From Colimorpha sp045640985 (GTDB lineage: Bacteria; Bacteroidota; Bacteroidia; Bacteroidales; P3): a stretch of DNA of 64,000 bases. The position numbers and the translations under genes were made by a program. Under the pieces are notes generated by a model, which was not told where the DNA came from, did not search any database, and saw only the letters and a program-made list of their open reading frames with translations. Location of the stretch: assembly GCA_045640985.1 (NCBI GenBank), contig JAZUFZ010000048.1:66482-130481 (forward strand), in the 5' to 3' direction. Shown in pieces: positions 26,698-35,581 of the stretch. Position 1 is the stretch's first letter. The number at the start of each line of letters is the position of its first letter.

Positions 26698-27027
26698 ATG
26701 ATTTTGAATTTTATTTTATTGCAAGCACAGCCCCAGCAAGGTGGCGGAAACATGTTGTTATGGATGGTTATCATCATCGTTGTGATGTGGTTACTGATGA
26801 TTCGTCCGCAACAGAAACAGGCAAAGAAAGAAGAAACTTTCCGTAAAGGTCTGAAGAAAGGCGATAGAGTTACTTTCAGCGGAGGCATCTATGGAAAAGT
26901 TCATGAAGTTGGTGAAACTACCGTAGAAGTTGAAGTTGCTAACGGTGTTATTATGACCGTAGAGAAGAACTTCATCCAACCAGTAGCTGAAGCAAACACT
27001 CAGTCTGCCAATACTGAGAAAAAGTAA
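26698..27027 (+). CDS. yajC: Preprotein translocase subunit YajC
   Basis: 109 residues. A single membrane segment (MLLWMVIIIVVMWLLMI) is followed by RPQQKQAKK and the soluble domain with FRKGLKKGDRVTFSGGIYGKV, the YajC signature. YajC associates with SecDF in the Sec holotranslocon. The operon context (nusB, DUF1573, yajC, ybbR, coaE) is the usual one in this order. Confidence 0.94.
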   Translation: MILNFILLQAQPQQGGGNMLLWMVIIIVVMWLLMIRPQQKQAKKEETFRKGLKKGDRVTFSGGIYGKVHEVGETTVEVEVANGVIMTVEKNFIQPVAEANTQSANTEKK

Positions 27028-27045
27028 TCTGATCAGTATCTATAT

Positions 27046-27077
27046 CACACCTATATGGTATTCGCCGTATAGGTGTG
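27046..27077 (+). other. Perfect 10-bp hairpin between yajC and ybbR
   Basis: CACACCTATA (27046-27055) and TATAGGTGTG (27068-27077) pair perfectly around a 12-base loop. No T-run follows, so it is not a standard terminator. It ends 12 bases before the ybbR ATG and could limit read-through or protect mRNA ends. Confidence 0.7.
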
Positions 27078-27089
27078 TCTGGTAACATC

Positions 27090-28052
27090 ATGACACAGCA
27101 GAACACTACAATCCGACAGCGTATTCGGCCGTACCGTACCATGTTCACCATACTAATCGTTACAGTACTGGTATGGTGTATATGGGTTATGTCAGAAACC
27201 CGTAGTTATGATGTTCCGGTAAAGATGCGGATAGAAGGGTTAGATACAGCACGGTATGTTGTTACGAATTACGATTCTATCATTAATATTGAGGTTCAAT
27301 CAGACGGTTTTGTGGCCGCAAGTCTTCATTTTAAATTGAAACATAATGAGGTTCCCGTCTTTGTACAGAATGCAAAATCGACCAGTTATGGATATGCATT
27401 TGGAATATCAGATGTCGTGCCTGTCTTGAAAAAAGAACTGACTCTTCCTATACAGACCTCAGTCAGGGGAAGGCAGGATTCCCTTCGGATAACGCTGGAA
27501 GAACGTAGTAAAAAGCCTTTTATTCCGCAACTGCGCGATGTCCAGTTCTCATTTGCCAACCATTACGGCTTGAATGGAAATCCTATAATAATTCCTGATA
27601 CAGTATGGTTGTACGGTAGCGAACAGTCTTTAGCGCGGATAGAAGCACTATACACATCACCTGCAGTAGTTACGGTTTCCGATACGACAGCAAGTTACGA
27701 ATTGCCTCTTTCACCCGTGTGGGAGGAATATCTGGATGTGAGACCTTCTGTAGAGAAAATCTCCATATATGTTCCCGTCGGACAGTTTAGTGAGAAGACC
27801 TTCGAGATACCTTTGAAACTGATACAGAAAGACACAAATGTGAATATCCGCATATATCCTGACCGAGTAAAGGTAAAGATGCTGGTAGAAAAAAACGATT
27901 ACAGGCGATTATCGATAGAAGACCTTACAGCCGAGGTCCGTTATGAAAATCAGCACCAACCCCATCTGCAGGTTATTATGTCCCGATTCCCCGAATACGC
28001 CCGTGTTAAACAGATTGACCCTCAAATAGTAGAATATGTCATCATCAAATAG
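27090..28052 (+). CDS. YbbR-like domain protein
   Basis: 320 residues from the ATG at 27090. A GTG at 27075 is in frame but lies inside the hairpin stem, so it is less likely. One membrane anchor (TMFTILIVTVLVWCIWVMSE, about residues 16-35) is followed by repeated YbbR domains, for example LPIQTSVRGRQDSLRITLEE and PDTVWLYGSEQSLARIEAL. In Gram-positives YbbR/CdaR regulates the diadenylate cyclase CdaA; CdaA is not present in this window. The end overlaps the coaE start by 17 bases. Confidence 0.85.
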   Translation: MTQQNTTIRQRIRPYRTMFTILIVTVLVWCIWVMSETRSYDVPVKMRIEGLDTARYVVTNYDSIINIEVQSDGFVAASLHFKLKHNEVPVFVQNAKSTSYGYAFGISDVVPVLKKELTLPIQTSVRGRQDSLRITLEERSKKPFIPQLRDVQFSFANHYGLNGNPIIIPDTVWLYGSEQSLARIEALYTSPAVVTVSDTTASYELPLSPVWEEYLDVRPSVEKISIYVPVGQFSEKTFEIPLKLIQKDTNVNIRIYPDRVKVKMLVEKNDYRRLSIEDLTAEVRYENQHQPHLQVIMSRFPEYARVKQIDPQIVEYVIIK

Positions 28053-28638
28053 TTATCCTAAAAGAGTAGCCCTTACGGGGGGAATAGGCTGTGGTAAGAC
28101 CACGGTTTTGAAAGAATTCCGGCGTCTTGGCGTGCCTTGCTTCATAGCTGACGAAGTGGCGGGTGCGTATTATGCAGAAGATGGTTTCAAAACTGAAATC
28201 CGACAGATGTTTGGTGGCAGTGTCTTCGATGGGCAAGGAAATGTGGACAAAAAGTTGGTTGCCGATATCGTATTCAACGATCAGGAAAAACTTGCCCGAC
28301 TGAATGCTCTGGTTCATCCTCGCATAAAAGCTGATTTTGAACAATGGACACAAAAGCAGGATAGCATGTATGTCGTTCTGGAGTGTGCTATATTGTACGA
28401 AGCGGGATTTGATACATTGGTAGATAAGGTCGTGTGCGTCTATATAGATGAATCGGAACGCCTTACCCGGCTCTTGGAGCGCGATCAGACAACCATGGAG
28501 TCTATCAAGTCTCGGATGCGACACCAGCTCCCGGCAGAAGAAAAAATGGACCGTGCAGATTGGGTGATATTGAATTATGAAGGAAATCCGAGAAGCCGTC
28601 AGGTGGCTTATATAGACAAAAAAATCAGAGAAATATGA
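28036..28638 (+). CDS. coaE: Dephospho-CoA kinase
   Basis: 200 residues. The P-loop is LTGGIGCGKTTV (about residues 13-24), FIADEVAGAYY follows, and LVHPRIKADFEQW and ECAILYEAGFDTLVDKVVCVY are the substrate and lid motifs of CoaE. It phosphorylates dephospho-CoA, the last step of CoA synthesis. The gene overlaps both neighbours (ybbR by 17 bases, the GH3 gene by 4), indicating one translation-coupled operon. Confidence 0.95.
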   Translation: MSSSNSYPKRVALTGGIGCGKTTVLKEFRRLGVPCFIADEVAGAYYAEDGFKTEIRQMFGGSVFDGQGNVDKKLVADIVFNDQEKLARLNALVHPRIKADFEQWTQKQDSMYVVLECAILYEAGFDTLVDKVVCVYIDESERLTRLLERDQTTMESIKSRMRHQLPAEEKMDRADWVILNYEGNPRSRQVAYIDKKIREI

Positions 28639-31193
28639 AACAATTATTACTGTTCTCAGTCTTAATTCTTTTGCTTATCCATCCAACCAGGATTCAGGCG
28701 CAGAAAGCGCAATGGGTGGATTCTGTGATGCATCACCTTTCGCTGAAGGAACAGATAGCACAGTTGATGGTGGTCAGGGTTCCGCTCAATATGTCGGAGA
28801 AAGAGCAGCATCAGTTCGTAAAAGAATTTATTAAAAAACATGAGGTAGGAGGGGTATGCTTCTTTGCCGGTGATGCAACCACACAGTTGTCGCAAACTCG
28901 TCAATTTCAAAAGATTTCAGATATTCCGTTGTTGATAACCACCGACGGTGAGTGGGGATTGGGTATGCGACTGAAGGATTGTTATAGTTTCCCGCGGCAG
29001 ATGCTTATGGGAGCTCTGCCTTCAGAAGATGACGAACTGATATTTGCAGTAGGGGCTGAAATAGGCCGTCAATGCAGAAATATGGGTATTCATATTAATT
29101 TTGCTCCTGTAGTAGATCTGAACAGTAATCCCAAAAATCCAGTAATTGGAATCCGGTCTTTTGGTGAGGATGCAGTGCGAGTAGGACACAAGGGTATTCT
29201 CTATATGCAGGGTATGCAGAGCGAAGGCGTTATGGCGGTAGCAAAACATTTCCCTGGCCATGGTGATACAGATGCCGACAGCCATTTAGGCTTGCCCGTT
29301 GTAAATCATTCCCGCAAGGAAATATTCTCTAATGATCTGGCTCCATTCAAGGCTGTGATTGATGCTGGTGTTGGTGGAGTTATGGTAGCTCATCTTCAGG
29401 TGGATGCCCTGGATAATCGCCCCGCAAGACCATCTTCTCTATCTTATCCTATTATCAAAGGCATTCTTCGCGATTCCTTGAATTTTCAGGGACTGGTGAT
29501 TACTGACGGTCTCGATATGAAAGGTGTTACCAAGTATTATAATCAGGGGCAAGGTGAGTTGCAGGCACTTTTGGCAGACAACGATATATTGCTGCTTCCA
29601 CCAGATGTTGAAGCGGGAATTGATGCGATTTATAAAGCTGCAAAAAATGATAAGGAGATTAGACTTCTAATTGAGCGTAAGTGCCGTAAGATACTCGAAA
29701 CTAAATATGAATACGGATTAAATCATCTTGATGTTTCCAATCTTCATACGCCCACCGAAGAAGATTGGAAAAGGTGTGATTCCATAGCATACCAGATAGC
29801 CCTGCGAGGCATTACATTGCTGAATAATCGGGGATGGAAACCAGGAATGCCAGTTCTGGAACATTACGGAACACCCTATAAACTTAAGCCCAATTGTGAT
29901 AGCATTCCTATATTAATGGCATACGAAGATTCTCCCGTTGTGAGAAGGGCTGCTCAGGACCTGCTTTCCGGGAAAGCCCCATTCAAAGGCCGTATGCCTG
30001 TCCGTGCTGCCGGGTTTGAGGTGGGTGACGGCGCTCCTATACCTGTTACTGAAGTGGTGGATTACTACGAACTGCTGCCTGCTGCAGGTATGGATTCTAC
30101 TTGCTTTAAGGAAATAGACGCATTGGTGAAACATGGTATCGAAGCTGAAGCTTATCCTGGCTGCAGACTCTTGGTCGCCAAAAATGGTAAGGTGGTCTAT
30201 AATAGGGCTTACGGACACTTTACCTACGATACTGCTTCAACTCCTGTAACCTTGAACACAATGTATGATCTGGCATCCCTTACCAAGGTAACTGCAACTA
30301 CAATCGCCGTGATGAAACTCGTGGATGCAGGAAAGGTAAAACTCGATGATGCGCTCTCTATGTATCTCCCGTATCTAAAACATTCCAACAAGAAAAAAAT
30401 CACAATCCGTGAAGTCTTAAGCCATTTTGCACGACTGATAGCTTTCGACTCCTACTATCTCCAGGCACAATATTCCGATACGCCTAAGGATTATATCCTC
30501 CAGAAAATCGCCGAGAGCAAACTGGGCCCCAGACATAAATATGTCTATAGCGATTTTGGATTCATCCTCCTTGCGGATATGGTCGAACAGGTAAGTGGAC
30601 AATCTCTGGATGTTTTCATGGATGAGCATTTTTACAAACCAATGGGTATGAACCATACTTCATTCAACCCTCTGGAAAACGGATTTTCAATTGACAGTAT
30701 CGCCCCGACGGAACTTGATAATACCTACCGTCATCGTCTGGTACAGGGAACCGTACATGACCAGAACGCCGACGCTATGGGTGGTGTGAGTGGACATGCC
30801 GGCTTGTTTTCTACAGCCGATGATATTGCAAAGCTTTATATCATGCTGCTGAACGGCGGACAGTATGACGGTGTGCAATATCTCAGTAAGGAGGTGATAA
30901 CGATGTTCAACTGTCGTTATTATTCCCTTTTCGGAAACCGTCGTGCGCTTGGATTCGACAAACCGCTCATCAACTCCCCGAGTACCCATGTGTCGCCCGC
31001 AGTCTCGCAGAGCAGTTTCGGCCATACTGGATTTACCGGCACTATGATATGGGCAGACCCGAAGGAAGACCTTCTTTATATTTTCTTCTCCAACCGTGTT
31101 TATCCAAATGCGACTCCGAACAAGCTGGCCCAGATGAATATCCGAACCGATATACAGACACTTATCTATCAATCACTACAAAGCGCAGAATAA
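28635..31193 (+). CDS. Secreted GH3 beta-N-acetylhexosaminidase fused to a class C beta-lactamase-like serine hydrolase
   Basis: 852 residues with a signal peptide (ending IQAQ, residue 23). Residues ~30-370 are a GH3 domain of the NagZ type with GGVCFFAGD, KHFPGHGDTDADSHLG (~203-218) and LVITDGLDMKGV. Residues ~490-850 are a beta-lactamase/PBP-like domain with SLTK (~548), YSD (~637) and GHTGFTGT. Such fusions occur across Bacteroidota and are expected to act on muropeptides in the periplasm: a glycosidase plus a peptidase or esterase. The GH3 C-terminal domain between the halves is short here (about 80-100 residues), so part of it seems lost compared with the ~980-1000-residue relatives I remember. 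It overlaps coaE by four bases. Confidence 0.88.
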   Translation: MKQLLLFSVLILLLIHPTRIQAQKAQWVDSVMHHLSLKEQIAQLMVVRVPLNMSEKEQHQFVKEFIKKHEVGGVCFFAGDATTQLSQTRQFQKISDIPLLITTDGEWGLGMRLKDCYSFPRQMLMGALPSEDDELIFAVGAEIGRQCRNMGIHINFAPVVDLNSNPKNPVIGIRSFGEDAVRVGHKGILYMQGMQSEGVMAVAKHFPGHGDTDADSHLGLPVVNHSRKEIFSNDLAPFKAVIDAGVGGVMVAHLQVDALDNRPARPSSLSYPIIKGILRDSLNFQGLVITDGLDMKGVTKYYNQGQGELQALLADNDILLLPPDVEAGIDAIYKAAKNDKEIRLLIERKCRKILETKYEYGLNHLDVSNLHTPTEEDWKRCDSIAYQIALRGITLLNNRGWKPGMPVLEHYGTPYKLKPNCDSIPILMAYEDSPVVRRAAQDLLSGKAPFKGRMPVRAAGFEVGDGAPIPVTEVVDYYELLPAAGMDSTCFKEIDALVKHGIEAEAYPGCRLLVAKNGKVVYNRAYGHFTYDTASTPVTLNTMYDLASLTKVTATTIAVMKLVDAGKVKLDDALSMYLPYLKHSNKKKITIREVLSHFARLIAFDSYYLQAQYSDTPKDYILQKIAESKLGPRHKYVYSDFGFILLADMVEQVSGQSLDVFMDEHFYKPMGMNHTSFNPLENGFSIDSIAPTELDNTYRHRLVQGTVHDQNADAMGGVSGHAGLFSTADDIAKLYIMLLNGGQYDGVQYLSKEVITMFNCRYYSLFGNRRALGFDKPLINSPSTHVSPAVSQSSFGHTGFTGTMIWADPKEDLLYIFFSNRVYPNATPNKLAQMNIRTDIQTLIYQSLQSAE

Positions 31194-31215
31194 CGAAAAT
31201 TTAATTAATACATAC

Positions 31216-32019
31216 ATGGCATTTACAAAATGGATTTTCTGTGGGTTGGGATGGGCTTTTTATGGCCCTATCGGAGCAGTACTTGGATATATATTAGGTA
31301 AGTCCATATCGGGAGATGATTCAGTTCGCCGTCAGCAGATTGGCGGGGGAGGACATTCCCGTCATTATGGCCCTTATCGCAATACGGGTACCACGAACGA
31401 TATTCATGCAGCCCTGCTGGTGCTCATCGCTGCCGTCATGAAAGCTGACGGGTCAGTCAAGAAGTCGGAACTTGACTATGTGAAGCGCTTTCTCCTCCAG
31501 AACTACGGAGAAGCACAGGCAAAAGAACTTCTGGTTACCTTGCGGGACATTGTGAAACAGGACATCCCCGTTACGAAGATTTGTATCCAGATCAAGATGA
31601 ATACCAATTACACCACGCGCTATCATATAGTGGATTTTCTGTTCGGTATCGCTGATTCTGATGACGAGATTCATTCTTCCGAGATTGCGATGCTGCGCAC
31701 CATCTGCAATGCGTTAGGCATCAATTCCTCCGATTATGCTTCCATATATGCACGGCACACACCAGGTTCTTACTCTCGGTCGTCCAATTCCAGTTCCACC
31801 TCAGGACGCCAGTATTCCAAAGATCCCTATCAGGTATTAGGCGTTTCCCGTGAGGCCTCTGATGAAGAGATCAAGAAAGCCTACCGTCGTCTCGCCATGA
31901 AATATCATCCCGACAAGGTAGAAGGTATGGGCGAGGAAATCAAGAAGAACGCCGAAGCGCAGTTCCGCGAAATCAACGAAGCCTACGAGCAGATAAAATC
32001 ACTCCGCAACATGAAGTGA
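31216..32019 (+). CDS. DjlA-like TerB + DnaJ protein
   Basis: 267 residues. A hydrophobic N-terminus (WIFCGLGWAFYGPIGAVLGYILG) could anchor it. Residues ~55-165 form a TerB domain with the acidic metal-like motifs KADGSVKKSE and DSDDEIHSSE. A Ser-rich linker leads to a C-terminal J domain (about 203-265) with an intact HPD motif in AMKYHPDKVEGMG. The J domain would stimulate DnaK, so this is probably a membrane-linked co-chaperone. The last 21 bases overlap the end of the convergent MATE gene. Confidence 0.88.
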   Translation: MAFTKWIFCGLGWAFYGPIGAVLGYILGKSISGDDSVRRQQIGGGGHSRHYGPYRNTGTTNDIHAALLVLIAAVMKADGSVKKSELDYVKRFLLQNYGEAQAKELLVTLRDIVKQDIPVTKICIQIKMNTNYTTRYHIVDFLFGIADSDDEIHSSEIAMLRTICNALGINSSDYASIYARHTPGSYSRSSNSSSTSGRQYSKDPYQVLGVSREASDEEIKKAYRRLAMKYHPDKVEGMGEEIKKNAEAQFREINEAYEQIKSLRNMK

Positions 32020-33363
32020 TTTTCGCTTCCACACACAGATTTCGGCTATGAATGTGAGCACTTCCGCACAAGGTACGGCGAGCCAGAGTCCCTCTATTCC
32101 CAGCCATTTTGGAAGCAGCAGGAATGCCGCTACAAGTGCCACCACTCCGCGCAGCAGCATAAGAATGGTCGCGATTGATGCGCGTTCCGTACTCTGGAAA
32201 TAGCCTATAGCAGAAAGGTTAAATGCCACAAACACAAATCCAATGGCATAGTAGGGAAGTCCGTGTGCCGCGAGTGCTGCACATCCGCTGTCGCCTGGAA
32301 GGAATATACTGATGATCGTGTGCGGCATTATACAGAATATAGCCGTTACTATCGCGCCGAATCCCAGACTGATGCTCACACTATGGCGGAACGTCTGTCT
32401 TACCCGCTGCGTTTCACCCGCGCCATAGTTGTAACTGATGATCGGCTGGGCAGACTGTGCTACGGCGCTGTAAATCATATACACCAGCGGGAAGAGATAG
32501 CATATCACACTATAGGCCGCAATGCCCTCATCGCCAAGATACCGTCCGAATGCCAGATTTCCCGTCAGCATCATTACCGATATTGCCAGTTCTCCCACAA
32601 ATGCGGAGAATCCCAGTTTGAGCATATAGCCCACATTCCGGAGGGTCAGTCTCAGACTTGTCCAACTTCTCTTCAGTCGGTACAGTTTCAGACTGTCGGC
32701 CTTGAAAATCATATACCAGCCAGTCATAAGTGCCCCGACGCCTGATCCGATGTCGGTAGCCAGCGCGGCTCCCATAAGTCCCCAGCCGCACGGAAAGATG
32801 AATACATAGTCAAGCACGATATTGATGAGTGCGGGAAGAATGTTTGCGCACGCGGCAAATTTCGGCGAGCCGTCCAGCCTTATCACAAATTCTCCCACAA
32901 TCTGTACCGTCAGGAACAGACAAGTGGGTATGAACCAGAGGTAGTACTGCTGTGCGGCTTCCATAAGTTCGTCTGAAACGCCCAGCAGGGGCAGTATCTG
33001 TCCCGGCATTGTGTACATCACCACGCCCAGCACTATGGCAAGCAGAATACACGACCCGAACGCCTGGGTCACGTTGATGCGTGCCGCTTTCGTGTTCTGC
33101 TTTGAGAGATGTATGGCGGCCACCACACTACATCCGATCCCGAACATCATTCCTATTCCCGTCAGAATCATCATGATAGGGGCAATCATGTTCACGCAGG
33201 CCAGTCCGTCTGGTCCCACGCCGTGGCCGATAAAGATTCCGTCTGTGAGGGTAAATGCCGCATTGAAGCACATTCCAAGGAGGGTCGGAATGAAGATGCT
33301 TCTGAATAATCTGGGTATATCACATTTCCCGAAATCTATATTGTCTCTGTTGTCGTATGCCAT
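31999..33363 (-). CDS. MATE-family exporter (2)
   Basis: 454 residues with about 12 hydrophobic segments. The opening PRLFRSIFIPTLLGMCFNAAFTLTDGIFIGHG and the middle KLGFSAFVGELAISVMMLTGNLAFG are the two MatE half-starts. It is only distantly related to the MATE at 20 kb, so this is not a recent duplication. The substrate is unknown. It converges with the DjlA-like gene, overlapping by 21 bases. The promoter is at 33413-33444. Confidence 0.9.
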   Translation of the reverse strand: MAYDNRDNIDFGKCDIPRLFRSIFIPTLLGMCFNAAFTLTDGIFIGHGVGPDGLACVNMIAPIMMILTGIGMMFGIGCSVVAAIHLSKQNTKAARINVTQAFGSCILLAIVLGVVMYTMPGQILPLLGVSDELMEAAQQYYLWFIPTCLFLTVQIVGEFVIRLDGSPKFAACANILPALINIVLDYVFIFPCGWGLMGAALATDIGSGVGALMTGWYMIFKADSLKLYRLKRSWTSLRLTLRNVGYMLKLGFSAFVGELAISVMMLTGNLAFGRYLGDEGIAAYSVICYLFPLVYMIYSAVAQSAQPIISYNYGAGETQRVRQTFRHSVSISLGFGAIVTAIFCIMPHTIISIFLPGDSGCAALAAHGLPYYAIGFVFVAFNLSAIGYFQSTERASIATILMLLRGVVALVAAFLLLPKWLGIEGLWLAVPCAEVLTFIAEICVWKRKSLHVAE

Positions 33364-33412
33364 AATCTAATCTGCTTTTATGTTGCTGTTATTCGATTGT
33401 CGAAATATTTTG

Positions 33413-33444
33413 CAAAATTACAACAAATTTTCCATACGGGCAAA
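33413..33444 (-). promoter_or_regulatory. Promoter for MATE exporter 2
   Basis: On the minus strand, TTTG (33444-33441), 20 bases, TAATTTTG (33420-33413). The start codon is 50 bases further on. Confidence 0.7.
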
Positions 33445-33548
33445 TTAAATTATTTCGTCTTACTATTTTATGTATCCGCTGGCGGAAATAATGCAGCGGT
33501 ACATATAATCCTTTCTCCGGGGCTTGTTTCTCAGGCTTTTTACTGGAG

Positions 33549-33663
33549 TAACTCCCTTCTATCTTCTTTTTATCTCCATATTAACTTCTTTTTATCTCCT
33601 TTCCTAAGAATAAGAGATAGAAAAAAGATAAAAAGAAGATGAAAAAAAGATAGAAGGGAGTTA
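33549..33663. repeat. 11-bp-phased palindromic repeat, copy 3
   Basis: Forward heptamers begin at 33549, 33560, 33571, 33582 and 33593. Inverted ones end at 33619, 33630, 33641, 33652 and 33663. It is nearly identical to copy 1 (GAAGATG replaces GAAGATA in one unit). It lies in the 590-base gap 33364-33953 between divergent genes; that gap also holds two promoters and the seven-unit array at 33737-33809, and no gene was found in it. Confidence 0.95.
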
Positions 33664-33736
33664 CCCCTTACAAGTAGCTGTATTACAGCAGGGAAATGGG
33701 GAGGGGGTCTTTCTCGTATCTGAGGCCGTCTTATAC

Positions 33737-33809
33737 GGAGTCATCAAGAAGAAACCTCGGAAATACCACGGAGTTATCACGAAGATATAGCGGAGTCACC
33801 TGGGAGTTT
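33737..33809 (-). repeat. Seven-unit 11-bp array (GGAGATA type)
   Basis: On the plus strand, GGAGTCA, GAAGAAA, GGAAATA, GGAGTTA, GAAGATA, GGAGTCA and GGAGTTT begin at 33737, 33748, 33759, 33770, 33781, 33792 and 33803, exactly 11 bp apart. These are reverse complements of the TATCTCC heptamer, so the array is on the minus strand. It lies 74 bases from palindrome copy 3. Confidence 0.85.
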
Positions 33810-33896
33810 CGCTTTTGCGATACTTCAATCAGCTTCAATAGGTTTTATACTGTTCTGAGGGCTGTTACGGGTGTGGAGAATTTTGTTTATATATTT

Positions 33897-33927
33897 TTTG
33901 TCATATCAAAAAAAAATAGTATCTTTG
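33897..33927 (+). promoter_or_regulatory. Promoter for the FGE-like/hpt gene group
   Basis: TTTG (33897-33900), 19 bases, TATCTTTG (33920-33927). It lies 26 bases before the ATG at 33954. Confidence 0.75.
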
Positions 33928-33953
33928 CAATTGATTTCTTATATTAAAGGCTG

Positions 33954-34997
33954 ATGAAAAAGATATTGCTGTTTTTATGGTGTACGTTGATAGTGAGTAT
34001 GATACAGGGGCAGACTGTGTCGGATGTGAATTATGAACGCAATGGGAAAGAGTTGCGGATATGGTATAATCTGGACCGGAGCTGCGATATAAGAGTTCGC
34101 GTTTCGGTGGATAGCGGAGCAAATTTCAGTTATCCCCTGCAGAACGTGAGCGGTGATGTGGGGAAGGGGGTAAAGCCCGGAAAACGGGAAATCATAGCCT
34201 ACGACCTGTATGAACTGCGTGGAGTGGCGGAAGATACCGCGCTGGTGAAGTTCAGCGTGGAGGTGGATGACGGAAGTGTGGAAATCCTGGTGGGAAACCT
34301 TGTGGTTCCGATGGTGTTCGTGGAAGGCGGTACGTTTACCATGGGCGGCCAGAAGGTGGGCGGATACACCTACGAGGAGGACCTGCCGAAGCACAAGGTT
34401 ACGGTGAACGATTTCTATATATGCAAATATGAGGTAACCCAGGACCTTTGGGAGGCCGTGATGGATACCAATCCTTCGCATTGGAACGGGAACGGAAGAC
34501 TGCCCGTGGAACAGGTGTCGTGGAACGAGGTTCAGATATTCATCTCGCGTCTGAGTCAGCTTACGGGTCACAGGTTCCGTCTGCCGACCGAGGCGGAATG
34601 GGAATATGCGGCGCGGGGCGGATCGGCGGGAAAATCCCACAACGGCTATCCCGGCGGAGAAAAGGAGGCAGGGGAATATTGCTGGTATTGCGTGAACAGC
34701 CACGGTCATACACATCCGGTAGGAGAGAAGAAGCCCAACGAGTTGGGGTTGTATGATATGGGAGGCAACGTAATGGAATGGTGCAGCGACTGGCAGACCG
34801 CCTATTCTGCGGAGCCTCAGGATAACCCCAAGGGTCCTAAACACGGTGAAAACAAAGTACTTCGCGGCGGTTGCATCAACAGCCCTTCGTGGGGATGTAC
34901 GGTGGGACACAGAAGCTGGTATATGCCCGAGTACGGATATGATTATACCGGTTTCCGCCTTGTGGTGGAAAGTATGATTGTGGAAGAAGGGGACTAA
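33954..34997 (+). CDS. Secreted formylglycine-generating-enzyme-like (SUMF1/FGE-sulfatase) protein
   Basis: 347 residues. A signal peptide ends at IQGQ (~residue 22). Residues ~23-112 are a beta-rich region common in Bacteroidales proteins of this type (VNYERNGKELRIWYNLDRS). The FGE-sulfatase domain (~118-340) has MVFVEGGTFTMGG, HKVTVNDFYICKYEVTQ, FRLPTEAEWEYAARGG, GLYDMGGNVMEWCSDW and VLRGGCINS. True aerobic FGEs carry two redox Cys near the C-terminus; I do not see that pair in the right place, so this is more likely a non-catalytic or surface-binding family member. It overlaps nothing functional; hpt starts 31 bases later. Confidence 0.85.
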   Translation: MKKILLFLWCTLIVSMIQGQTVSDVNYERNGKELRIWYNLDRSCDIRVRVSVDSGANFSYPLQNVSGDVGKGVKPGKREIIAYDLYELRGVAEDTALVKFSVEVDDGSVEILVGNLVVPMVFVEGGTFTMGGQKVGGYTYEEDLPKHKVTVNDFYICKYEVTQDLWEAVMDTNPSHWNGNGRLPVEQVSWNEVQIFISRLSQLTGHRFRLPTEAEWEYAARGGSAGKSHNGYPGGEKEAGEYCWYCVNSHGHTHPVGEKKPNELGLYDMGGNVMEWCSDWQTAYSAEPQDNPKGPKHGENKVLRGGCINSPSWGCTVGHRSWYMPEYGYDYTGFRLVVESMIVEEGD

Positions 34998-35028
34998 AGC
35001 AGAAAATAAAAATCAAGAATCAGAAGTT

Positions 35029-35568
35029 ATGGATGAGATAATACAGGTAAACGACAAGCAGTTCAGACTATATATTCCGCGGGAAGAGATACAGAAAGAG
35101 GTGAAGCGGGTGGCAGGGGAGATTTTCCGCGATTTCAAGGACAAGGATCCTATTATAATTGCAGAACTGAACGGCAGTTTCATGTTTATGACTGACCTTG
35201 TGCGGGAGTTGGATATGGATACCGAGGTGGCGTTTGTGCGCTATACCTCATACGAGGGAATGCAGTCCTCCGGGACCGTCAAGCGGGTTATGGGCTTTCC
35301 GGAATCGGTGAAAGGAAGGCATGTGATTATTGTGGAAGATATTGTGGAAACGGGCATTTCTATGGATTATACGCTTGAAGACCTGAAGAAACTGGAACCC
35401 GCGAGTATCTCTGTCTGCTCGTTTTTCTTCAAACCCAACTGCTTCAAGCGGTCATTCAAGGTGGATTACATAGGCAGGGAAATTGAGGATGAGTTCATCG
35501 TTGGATACGGACTTGACTATAACGGCAGGGGCCGCGGATACAGCGATGTGTATATATTATGCAAATAG
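35029..35568 (+). CDS. hpt: Hypoxanthine phosphoribosyltransferase
   Basis: 179 residues from the ATG at 35029 (MDEIIQVNDKQFRLYIP); an upstream in-frame start at 34978 lies inside the previous gene and adds a low-quality N-terminus. The PRPP-binding loop VIIVEDIVETGISMDYTL and the flexible-loop SYEG region identify a type I purine phosphoribosyltransferase. It salvages hypoxanthine and guanine to IMP and GMP. The third residue of the usual EDI(I/V)DTG motif is Glu here (VETG), a small deviation. It is followed 13 bases later by a lipoprotein gene. Confidence 0.88.
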   Translation: MDEIIQVNDKQFRLYIPREEIQKEVKRVAGEIFRDFKDKDPIIIAELNGSFMFMTDLVRELDMDTEVAFVRYTSYEGMQSSGTVKRVMGFPESVKGRHVIIVEDIVETGISMDYTLEDLKKLEPASISVCSFFFKPNCFKRSFKVDYIGREIEDEFIVGYGLDYNGRGRGYSDVYILCK

Positions 35569-35581
35569 GAATTGTGGAAAT

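Noticed and set aside
33954..34997. Catalytic formylglycine-generating enzyme serving sulfatases
   Set aside because: The fold is right, but the C-terminal redox Cys pair of true FGEs is not seen and no sulfatase of that type is adjacent; the LtaS-like protein at 1.3 kb uses a Ser/Thr nucleophile.
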